Assembly: GCA_955652655.1 (NCBI GenBank)
Contig: CATPCK010000256.1
Coordinates: 1-13,072 of the forward strand
DNA from: an uncultured Ktedonobacteraceae bacterium
Lineage (GTDB): Bacteria > Chloroflexota > Ktedonobacteria > Ktedonobacterales > Ktedonobacteraceae
DNA: 13,072 nt
Direction: 5' to 3'
Positions 7,233 through 13,072 of the stretch are shown in pieces. The translations under genes and the position numbers were made by a program. How positions within the stretch are numbered: the first letter of the stretch is position 1; every line of letters starts with the position of its first letter. The notes below the pieces were generated by a model. It was not told the origin of the DNA. It made no database searches and saw only the letters and a program-made list of their open reading frames with translations.

Positions 7233-9827
7233 ATGGAGGAGTCACTCAAAACGAGTAGCACTGAAGCGACGACATCGACACGGAGAATTACTGGCAAACT
7301 TCCAGCAGAGAATGCTTCCACCAATACACAACAAACTACGGCAGCGAGTAATGGGCAGGACGCGACCTCTAAGGCCATTGACAGCCTGCAACTCGTGGTA
7401 ATCGAGGGGTTTCAAGTTGGGCGCGGCGTGGCGCGGATAGATCCAGGCGATATGGCACGCTTAGGATGTCAACCTGGCGACATTATTATGATTTCAGGGG
7501 GACGCACTACAGCGGCAAAGGTTGTGCCAAGCGCTGTTGTTGAGCGTGGGCAACAGACGATCCAGATGGATAGCAAAGTCCGTCAGAACAGCGCATCTGG
7601 ACTCGGCGAGCGTGTCACCGTGTGGAAGGCGAAAGTGAGCAATGCAGAAAAGATCACACTTTTACCATTGAGCGCTGGTACACCAATTCAAGAGAGCGAT
7701 CTGCAGTATATTACCCGCTACATGATTGGCTTGCCTGTTACTATCGGAGACCTGCTACAGGTTGGGACGCCTGGAAGCGCCCCGCGTGAATTTCTGATTA
7801 TCAGCACTACTCCTGCCACGCCAAGTTATGCCTTGCGAAAAAAGCGGAGTAGTGGGGACCTGGATTCGATCATTCCACCGGTAATGCCACAGCCGGTGAC
7901 GGCGACCGAGGCGGTAGTTGTGCAGCAGGGCACCCTTGTAAAAGCGCAGGCAAGGGGCGCGGCTCATGGAGCACCGGGACGGGTCAGTTATGAAGACATT
8001 GGTGGCCTGGGGAAAGAACTGCAGCGTATACGGGAAATGATCGAGCTGCCCTTGAAATATCCCGCTGTCTTTGATCGACTGGGGGTTGAGCCACCCAAAG
8101 GAGTATTACTCTATGGCCCTCCCGGAACAGGCAAGACGCTGATCGCTCGCGTCGTGGCAGCGGAGACAAACGCATTTTTCTCGACCATCAATGGGCCTGA
8201 AATCGTGAACAGTGTCTACGGGAAAAGCGAGGCGCTGCTACGCGATGTTTTCCAGGAGGCACAACGACGCGCACCAAGTATCATCTTCATTGACGAACTA
8301 GACGCGCTGGCGGCAAAGCGCGAGAACTCAGGTGAACTAGAACGCCGTATCGTAGGTCAACTGCTGACCTTGATGGATGGTATGGCTTCGCGAGGCCAGG
8401 TGGTAGTGATTGGCGCGACCAATCAGCCTGATACGCTCGATCCAGCTTTGCGACGCCCTGGTCGCTTTGATCGCGAGATCGGGCTACGCGTACCAGATGT
8501 GCGCGCACGAACAGAGATACTGCGCATTCACAGTAAAGACGCGGCCCTGGCAAACGATATTGACTTTGCACGACTGGCACAGCTGACACCTGGTTTCGTC
8601 GGCGCAGATCTGGAGGCGCTCTGTCGCGAGGCAGCGATGATCGCCTTGCGAAGGGTATTGCCGCATATCGACTACCAGCGGGGCTATATCCCCTACGAGA
8701 CGCTGGTTAATCTAAATATAACGATGGCAGATTTCCAGGCCGCTTTACGTGAGATAGAGCCTTCGACGACCCGCGAGGTGTATGTTGAGGTGAGTGAGAC
8801 TTCCTGGGATGATATTGGAGGAATGGAGAGGACCAAGGAGCTATTGACCGAAGGGGTCGAATGGCCGTTACGCTTCCCTGAAGTCTACGCCAACGTCAAG
8901 GCTGAACCACCACGGGGTGTGCTTTTATCAGGTCCTCCGGGATCGGGGAAAACATTGATTGCGCGGGCATTGGCGCATCAGTGTGAGGCAAACTTCATTT
9001 CCATTAAAGGGCCAGAACTGCTCTCGAAATGGGTTGGCGAGGCTGAAAAGGGTATCCGCGAGGTTTTTCGACATGCCAAGCAGGCAGCACCATGCATCAT
9101 TTTCTTTGACGAGATTGATTCGCTTGCTCCCAGGCGCTCAGGTGATACGGATAGAAACTTTAGCAATGGAGTTATAGCGCAGTTACTCACCGAGATGGAT
9201 GGCATCGAGGGACGCGAAGGCGTCATCGTGCTGGCCGCAACCAACCGGCCTGAACTCATCGACCCGGCTTTGCTGCGCCCTGGTCGTTTTGACCTGGTGG
9301 CTGAGTTGGAGTACCCCAACGAAGAAGAACGGCAGGCTATCTTTGCGGTTCATACGCGAGGGAAGGCAATTGCGCCGGATGTTACTGTCGAAGAGTTAGC
9401 AAGCCTGACACCGGGGCGAAGTGGTGCGGATATTGAGGCTATCTGCCGGCGAGCCGCGCTACTTGCCTTGCGTGAATGGATCGCTCCCAAGATCGCCATG
9501 ACTCGTGTCCAGGTTACCGAGACAACCGAGGAGGGGGACGCAACAAACGGCCAGGAGAGTGAACCGCCAAATGAGCAGGCTTCCTTACCGGCACAGCCCG
9601 CCAACCGCTTCATGATTCGCCCTGAGCATTTCGCGCGCGCCATTGATGAACAACGCGAACGCTATGCAGTGCAAGAAGAGGCCGAAGAGTCGATATCCAG
9701 GCAGGAAGCGGGACGTCAACGGCTGATTGAGATGGCTTCCGACATGAATGCTAATGGGCGCACACCACTAAGAGGGTTTCGTCTCTGGCTGGCACGCCTG
9801 TTTGGGCTAGTTCCACGAGAGGTATAG
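7233..9827 (+). CDS. Cdc48/VCP-type tandem AAA+ ATPase (VAT-like unfoldase)
   Basis: Encodes 864 residues from the ATG at 7233. Residues 1-50 are Ser/Thr-rich and probably disordered. About 52-195 match the Cdc48 N-domain, which binds substrates and adaptors. D1 has Walker A GPPGTGKT (295-302), Walker B with D354-E355, and RRPGRFDRE arginine fingers. D2 has Walker A GPPGSGKT (567-574), Walker B with D626-E627, LRPGRFD, and the pore loop KWVGEAEK typical of VCP; the D1 pore loop is VYGKSE. Both ATPase sites look active. By family knowledge it should form a hexamer that unfolds proteins. A charged, low-complexity segment (about 760-790) interrupts the D2 helical part. The protein ends VPREV, without the HbYX motif that archaeal VAT-like ATPases use to dock on 20S proteasomes. 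A TTG at 7206 would add nine residues, but GAGGAG at 7224-7229 and the ATG favour 7233. Divergent from ftsH. Confidence 0.95.
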   Translation: MEESLKTSSTEATTSTRRITGKLPAENASTNTQQTTAASNGQDATSKAIDSLQLVVIEGFQVGRGVARIDPGDMARLGCQPGDIIMISGGRTTAAKVVPSAVVERGQQTIQMDSKVRQNSASGLGERVTVWKAKVSNAEKITLLPLSAGTPIQESDLQYITRYMIGLPVTIGDLLQVGTPGSAPREFLIISTTPATPSYALRKKRSSGDLDSIIPPVMPQPVTATEAVVVQQGTLVKAQARGAAHGAPGRVSYEDIGGLGKELQRIREMIELPLKYPAVFDRLGVEPPKGVLLYGPPGTGKTLIARVVAAETNAFFSTINGPEIVNSVYGKSEALLRDVFQEAQRRAPSIIFIDELDALAAKRENSGELERRIVGQLLTLMDGMASRGQVVVIGATNQPDTLDPALRRPGRFDREIGLRVPDVRARTEILRIHSKDAALANDIDFARLAQLTPGFVGADLEALCREAAMIALRRVLPHIDYQRGYIPYETLVNLNITMADFQAALREIEPSTTREVYVEVSETSWDDIGGMERTKELLTEGVEWPLRFPEVYANVKAEPPRGVLLSGPPGSGKTLIARALAHQCEANFISIKGPELLSKWVGEAEKGIREVFRHAKQAAPCIIFFDEIDSLAPRRSGDTDRNFSNGVIAQLLTEMDGIEGREGVIVLAATNRPELIDPALLRPGRFDLVAELEYPNEEERQAIFAVHTRGKAIAPDVTVEELASLTPGRSGADIEAICRRAALLALREWIAPKIAMTRVQVTETTEEGDATNGQESEPPNEQASLPAQPANRFMIRPEHFARAIDEQRERYAVQEEAEESISRQEAGRQRLIEMASDMNANGRTPLRGFRLWLARLFGLVPREV

Positions 9828-9850
9828 TTCGGCGAAAGACAAGACAAGCA

Positions 9851-9899
9851 GAGAAGCAGAGCGAGCACCTGGTATAATCAAGTGCTCGTTCTGCTTCTC
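9851..9899 (+). terminator. Long hairpin after the Cdc48-type gene, terminator-like
   Basis: The arms 9851-9868 and 9882-9899 pair over 18 bp with a single G-U wobble (9861 with 9889) and a 13-base loop. It begins 24 bases after the stop codon, where a terminator would be expected. No uridine run follows at once; the nearest is TTTT about 10 bases later. Termination is therefore likely but not textbook. The left arm overlaps a tandem 8-mer AAGCAGAG (9846-9853 and 9854-9861). Confidence 0.6.
9870..9878 (+). promoter_or_regulatory. Extended -10 element inside the hairpin loop
   Basis: TGGTATAAT fits the extended -10 consensus TGnTATAAT exactly and lies within the 13-base loop of the hairpin at 9851-9899. 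No -35-like hexamer sits 16-18 bases upstream, but extended -10 promoters can work without one. If used, it would start a transcript near 9885, about 210 bases before the next gene. Confidence 0.35.
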
Positions 9900-10013
9900 C
9901 ATGTAAGAAATTTTGGCTATACAGCATGTAATGTGACAATGCAGGACATATAACCGTTCTTTAAAGTATGAGGGAAAAAGGCAATTCGGAAAGTATATTC
10001 ATTTAAAATCAAG

Positions 10014-10038
10014 TACTACCTTCTTACAATAAGTAGTA
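10014..10038. repeat. Inverted repeat spanning the -35 of the kinase operon promoter
   Basis: TACTAC (10014-10019) and GTAGTA (10033-10038) are perfect 6-bp inverted arms separated by 13 bases that contain the -35 hexamer. The geometry, with arm centres 19 bases apart, would suit a dimeric regulator, but the arms are short. Confidence 0.3.
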
Positions 10039-10053
10039 GAACTATGTTATAAT
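10024..10053 (+). promoter_or_regulatory. Promoter of the small-protein/kinase operon
   Basis: TTACAA (10024-10029), an 18-base spacer and TATAAT (10048-10053), the latter preceded by TG at 10045-10046, give a perfect extended -10 with a 4/6 -35. The start would be near 10060, about 37 bases before the ATG at 10097. The surrounding 100 bases are AT-rich compared with the neighbouring genes. This is the best promoter in the window. Confidence 0.65.
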
Positions 10054-10096
10054 AAGTTACGGAGAGAAAAAGCTAAATAAGCGAAGGGAGAAACAT

Positions 10097-10474
10097 ATGT
10101 CGAATATGTCCGACCACTCCTCTTCCGTCTCTCGTGAGCAGGTTGCAGAGGCGTACCTGAAGGCCCTCCGGTTGATTGACGATAGGGTTACCCCTTATCT
10201 CGGTAAAGTCACAACGCGTGTCCTGGTGCAAGGTGCTGCCAAAAGAGTTTCGAGTACTTATCCATTTCTTCATTTTCTTGTAAAGATGCCTTACACTGAT
10301 GTCGTCCCAACGGTAGTACAAGAACAATTGAGCGGAGTCTCTACAGTAGAGCTTGCTGCCGCATTAGATGCTTTGTTACAGGAATGTTTTGCCGGTATCA
10401 AAGAATTGACCGGTGATCTTATTGCGCCCCCCTTATATGACGAAGTAACACGCCAATTAGAACAGTTACAATAG
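10097..10474 (+). CDS. Small soluble protein of unknown function, kinase operon
   Basis: Encodes 125 residues and is not recognised. The start has GGGAG at 10086-10090, six bases upstream of the ATG, and a strong promoter before it, so this is a real gene. The first 12 residues are polar and Ser-rich. The remainder is predicted mostly helical: an amphipathic helix (about 13-27), a segment containing TTRVLVQGAAKRV (about 39-51), and a C-terminal helical pair rich in Leu and Glu ending near PPLYDEVTRQLEQLQ. There are no membrane segments, zinc-binding cysteine pattern, DNA-binding helix-turn-helix or receiver signature. It contains a single Cys. Only nine bases separate it from the histidine kinase, so the two are almost certainly co-transcribed. 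It could be a sensor, an adaptor or an inhibitor of the kinase; nothing in the sequence decides which. Confidence 0.82.
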   Translation: MSNMSDHSSSVSREQVAEAYLKALRLIDDRVTPYLGKVTTRVLVQGAAKRVSSTYPFLHFLVKMPYTDVVPTVVQEQLSGVSTVELAAALDALLQECFAGIKELTGDLIAPPLYDEVTRQLEQLQ

Positions 10475-10483
10475 GAAAGGACC

Positions 10484-12262
10484 ATGGAGAGCAGCGTGCA
10501 ATCACAGTCAAGGCTAACAGAAAGCGCGTATCGCTCATCCTATATCCGGAATGGTGATCGCTTAGCAGCTATTCTCCAGGAGATGGAATACCTCAATACC
10601 ATCGGAAAAAGCTTTGTAGCTGCTATCGATCGCTTTCAGGTACACCGGGCCCTGCTTGCAGCTTTGCAAAAGCTCTATAGTTTTGCCGCCTGTACCATTC
10701 TACTCAAAAGTGACCCATTCGAGTTATCGATTATCCCCTGCTATCCTCTCAGCCAGGCTTTTTTAGCAGCAATGATTGAACGCATAGCCAGTGCAGCCAG
10801 CGTCATGGACTTTCCCGCAGTATCCGTCAAGGAGTTGGCGAACGCCTCGTATCTTGATGCCCCCGATGAACTCTCCATTACCCAGCAACTGGATGCCCCG
10901 GTTCAGGATATGATCGGCGGGGCGGAGATCGGTTCTTTTCTAAATATTCCTCTCACGGTTGAGAACCGTATCGTGGGTATGTTGAGCTTATTTGATGAAC
11001 GGGAAGGCACGTTCGACACTGATTTACTCAAGCTGACAACGATGATAGCCGATTATGCGGCAGTCGCGCTAGAGAACGTTCGCCTGCGTGAGCAAGAAAC
11101 TGCTCTCTGGCGGCAAGCGGAAATAGGACGACAACGCCTCGAACTGATTATCAGCAGCATGGCCGAAGGGCTACTGATTACTAATGAGCGGGGCGGGATC
11201 ACTTTGCTCAATGTATCCGCACAGCATTTACTGGCCCAGGCACAACTCGATCTCAAGCAAAACACTCCTCTCCGCAAGCTTGCATTGGCCAGTAATGTGA
11301 GTTGGTTACATAAACTAGCCGATATAATTGACGAGGCACTGACTGGTGTGACTGTGATGAACCAGGAATTGATCGCGGGTGAGGCTGGCGAGTCCGTTCC
11401 CCTGACACTGAGCATCAGTGCAGCACCGCTCCATGATGCAAGCCAGTCACAATCGCAACCGATAGGTGTAGTAGCCGTGCTCAATGATGTGACGGCGAAC
11501 AAACAGATTGAGAAATTAAAAGATGAATTCGTTTCTGTCGTTTCGCATGAGCTACGTTCTCCATTAACCGCGATCAAAGGCTACACGCAACACCTCATAC
11601 GGCGTATCGAGCGCCGATTACGCAAGACACAGCAGGAGCATCAGCAGCAGAGCAGCGCTATAAGTGTCGTGGATCTCCCCGAGAGCTATGATTTACGTAG
11701 CCTGGGTATCATCCAGAGCCAGGCTAATCACCTTGAACGGTTGGTCAATGACTTACTAGACCTCTCGCAGGTGCAGTGGGGGAAGTTACATCTCCAATAC
11801 AGCAGCTTTTACCTGGCAGATGTACTCGCCGAGAGCATACGTTCAGCACAAGCCAGCGCGGAACAACATACAATCTACCTCGATATCGCGGTACAGGATA
11901 CGAAAATTGTGGCCGATAAAATGCGTATGAGCCAGGTAATTGGGAATATCCTGGATAATGCCATCAAGTATTCTCCACAGGGAGGGCTGGTAACAGTCAA
12001 GCTCGAGGAACGTGAAGGCGACTACCTCGTGAGTATTACTGATCAGGGAATTGGTATCAGTCAAGAATATCTCGATCACATCTTTGAACGCTTCTATCGA
12101 GTACGCAATACAGCTAGTCGTCAATACTCAGGTATTGGACTTGGATTATATGTCACCAAGGCGATTGTCGAGGAACATGGTGGACATATCTGGGTTACCA
12201 ATAACAAGGGTCTAGGCTGTACGTTCTCTTTTACAGTGCCTGTAGCAGCTCATGCGGACTAG
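10484..12262 (+). CDS. Soluble GAF-PAS sensor histidine kinase
   Basis: Encodes 592 residues. Order: GAF-like domain (about 38-200), PAS-like domain (about 216-340), HisKA with phospho-acceptor H355 in SVVSHELRSP (351-360), and HATPase_c (about 440-586) with the N-box around N488-N492 (NILDNAIKYS), the G1 box DQGIG (520-524), the F-box FERFYR (534-539) and the G2 box GIGLGL (550-555). All kinase residues are present. There is no membrane segment or signal peptide, so it senses a cytosolic cue; the ligand cannot be read from sequence. A glutamine- and arginine-rich stretch (about 374-404) separates the two HisKA helices further than usual. An AAAGGA-like site lies just before the ATG. It is the second gene after the 125-residue protein. 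No response regulator is present in the window. The last 32 bases overlap the convergent membrane-protein gene. Confidence 0.94.
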   Translation: MESSVQSQSRLTESAYRSSYIRNGDRLAAILQEMEYLNTIGKSFVAAIDRFQVHRALLAALQKLYSFAACTILLKSDPFELSIIPCYPLSQAFLAAMIERIASAASVMDFPAVSVKELANASYLDAPDELSITQQLDAPVQDMIGGAEIGSFLNIPLTVENRIVGMLSLFDEREGTFDTDLLKLTTMIADYAAVALENVRLREQETALWRQAEIGRQRLELIISSMAEGLLITNERGGITLLNVSAQHLLAQAQLDLKQNTPLRKLALASNVSWLHKLADIIDEALTGVTVMNQELIAGEAGESVPLTLSISAAPLHDASQSQSQPIGVVAVLNDVTANKQIEKLKDEFVSVVSHELRSPLTAIKGYTQHLIRRIERRLRKTQQEHQQQSSAISVVDLPESYDLRSLGIIQSQANHLERLVNDLLDLSQVQWGKLHLQYSSFYLADVLAESIRSAQASAEQHTIYLDIAVQDTKIVADKMRMSQVIGNILDNAIKYSPQGGLVTVKLEEREGDYLVSITDQGIGISQEYLDHIFERFYRVRNTASRQYSGIGLGLYVTKAIVEEHGGHIWVTNNKGLGCTFSFTVPVAAHAD

Positions 12263-12749
12263 AGCCAAAACGGTCATGCAGGTAGGAGAGGCCAAAGGGC
12301 GTGAAATGAATACTTGCCCAACTGGCGCGTAAAAATTGGATACTGCGCAGGATACGCGCTTCCCCCCATAATGGATACCGCAGGTCACGTAAGGCGTTGA
12401 AGAAGTCGATGCCGCTCGAGAGGAGAATCCCAACAGCAATGACGGTCAATTCTATAAGAGGGTGCCGTGGGAAAGCAATGGGTGCGAGAGATGAAAAGAA
12501 GCCAACATAGATGATGGAACCTGAGACAAGGGCAGGAAACAAGACGTTTAACCAGATGTATGACGTGGAAGGTTCGTAGAGAAACATCACTGTCACACCA
12601 AGTGGACTTACAGCCCAACCGATAAGAGGTCCATGCCGAAGCAGAGTCACCAGCACGTGGGCACACTCGAACAGGACGATCCATAACACCAAGAATCCTG
12701 CAAGTTCCAGGAAATTGTATACGTGTATGCTGATCATTGCAACTGGCAT
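12231..12749 (-). CDS. Small polytopic membrane protein of unknown function
   Basis: Encodes 172 residues with about four predicted membrane helices (roughly 14-36, 43-58, 66-88, 99-117) and a soluble, basic C-terminal part (118-172). The start is supported by AGGAGG five bases before the ATG at 12749. I do not recognise the family. The sequence FECAHVLVTLL (27-37) at the end of helix 1, followed by GPLIGWAVSPLGV (40-52), loosely recalls the HExxH region of M50 intramembrane metalloproteases with the first His replaced by Phe, so any such relation would be to an inactive form. The stop lies inside the kinase gene: the two coding ends overlap by 32 bases on opposite strands. It lies downstream of pcm on the same strand but has its own -10 sequence, so it may be transcribed separately. 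Confidence 0.75.
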   Translation of the reverse strand: MPVAMISIHVYNFLELAGFLVLWIVLFECAHVLVTLLRHGPLIGWAVSPLGVTVMFLYEPSTSYIWLNVLFPALVSGSIIYVGFFSSLAPIAFPRHPLIELTVIAVGILLSSGIDFFNALRDLRYPLWGEARILRSIQFLRASWASIHFTPFGLSYLHDRFGSSPHELLQAL

Positions 12750-12774
12750 ATATCCCTCCTCGCATCCCTATTCT

Positions 12775-12796
12775 GTAGCCAGGAATGAGCGGCTAC
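12775..12796 (-). repeat. Small hairpin in the leader of the membrane-protein gene
   Basis: GTAGCC (12775-12780) and GGCTAC (12791-12796) pair over 6 bp around a 10-base loop. It lies between the -10 at 12808-12813 and the ribosome binding site, so it would be in the 5' leader of that transcript. It has no U-run, so it is not a convincing terminator for pcm. Confidence 0.35.
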
Positions 12797-12807
12797 CACT
12801 CACTCAT

Positions 12808-12813
12808 ATTATA
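12808..12813 (-). promoter_or_regulatory. -10 element upstream of the small membrane-protein gene
   Basis: On the minus strand this reads TATAAT, a perfect -10 hexamer in an AT-rich patch between the pcm stop and the membrane-protein start. The -35 region (around GTACTT) is poor. A start near 12801 would give a leader of about 50 bases. Confidence 0.4.
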
Positions 12814-12849
12814 CTATTTTTTCTTGCTTAAAGTACACCTGTGAGACGC

Positions 12850-13072
12850 TCACTCACTCCAACCTTTTTCTCCAACCAGGGGTACAAAAACACATCCCCC
12901 TAATGAACGTATTTCTGGTCCCCAGGGCGCGCGGTGAACGACGAGTAAATCCTGTCGAGTATGACTCCCTACGGGGATGACCAACATTCCCCATGTCACA
13001 AGCTGATCTACAAGCTGCTTCGGCACTTCAGGGGCAGCCGCTGTCACCAGTATACGGTCATAAGGGGCTGCA
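12850..13072 (-). CDS. pcm: Protein-L-isoaspartate O-methyltransferase, C-terminal part (partial)
   Basis: The last 73 residues of a protein that continues beyond the right edge of the window. The visible part reads APYDRILVTAAAPEVPK followed by QLVDQLVTWGMLVIPVG, which fits the C-terminal half of Pcm: the YDrI-vTaAapevP strand-loop and the QL..GG.lviPVG strand. Here the usual Gly-Gly reads WG. It ends near FVPLVGEKGW, as Pcm proteins do. The enzyme uses S-adenosylmethionine to methylate isoaspartyl residues of aged proteins and so start their repair, in the cytosol. The methyltransferase core and AdoMet site lie outside the window and cannot be checked. An internal GTG at 13047 is in frame, but homology continues upstream of it to the edge, so it is not the start. 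Confidence 0.9.
   Translation of the reverse strand, partial: AAPYDRILVTAAAPEVPKQLVDQLVTWGMLVIPVGSHTRQDLLVVHRAPWGPEIRSLGGCVFVPLVGEKGWSE

Noticed and set aside
11053..11577. 174-codon open frame antisense to the histidine kinase
   Set aside because: It lies wholly inside a kinase with intact PAS and HisKA motifs, has no ribosome binding site I can see, and its Ser/Cys/Arg-rich composition is typical of a shadow frame.
12850..13047. A complete 65-residue protein starting at the GTG at 13047
   Set aside because: The frame stays open to the window edge and the residues before the GTG (APYDRIL) match Pcm, so this is the tail of a larger gene.

Overview
The window reads as chromosomal DNA from a free-living bacterium of moderate GC content. 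Several features together suggest Chloroflexota, most likely Ktedonobacteria: a two-domain Cdc48/VCP-type AAA+ ATPase, a repetitive many-helix membrane protein resembling DUF5671 proteins, and a soluble GAF-PAS histidine kinase with no receiver gene beside it. This placement is inferred from gene content and was not checked by a search. I see no insertion sequences, phage genes, CRISPR array, tRNA or rRNA.

Layout, left to right. A rightward gene (85-1746) encodes a membrane protein of about 12 helices. It converges on a leftward three-gene operon that is transcribed from about 6940 down to 1799: ftsH (membrane AAA+ zinc protease), thpR (RNA 2',3'-cyclic phosphodiesterase) and a cytosolic PhoD-like metallophosphatase. 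ftsH and thpR overlap as ATGA, and the phosphatase follows thpR after 19 bases with its own strong ribosome binding site. A roughly 400-base divergent regulatory region (6830-7232) separates ftsH from the rightward Cdc48-type ATPase gene (7233-9827). It holds a reasonable ftsH promoter, a palindrome just downstream of that promoter's expected start, and an AAATAGTA repeat cluster on the ATPase side.

The ATPase gene is followed by an 18-bp hairpin whose loop contains a perfect extended -10 sequence. A second, stronger promoter (10024-10053) then drives a two-gene unit: an unrecognised 125-residue soluble protein and a 592-residue GAF-PAS-HisKA-HATPase kinase, 9 bases apart. The end of the kinase gene overlaps, tail to tail, a leftward gene for a 172-residue four-helix membrane protein. 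At the right edge is the 3' end of pcm (protein-L-isoaspartate O-methyltransferase), cut by the window boundary.

Functional reading. ftsH, the Cdc48-type unfoldase and pcm all deal with damaged or misfolded protein, so the middle of the window can be seen as a protein quality-control neighbourhood with two AAA+ machines sharing one divergent control region. The thpR/PhoD-like pair riding behind ftsH suggests a phosphoester-processing job, possibly on RNA ends, but that is inference. The small-protein/kinase pair is an orphan signalling unit. The least explained items are the 125-residue kinase partner, the Cdc48-type protein that lacks a proteasome-docking tail, and the hairpin-embedded promoter.
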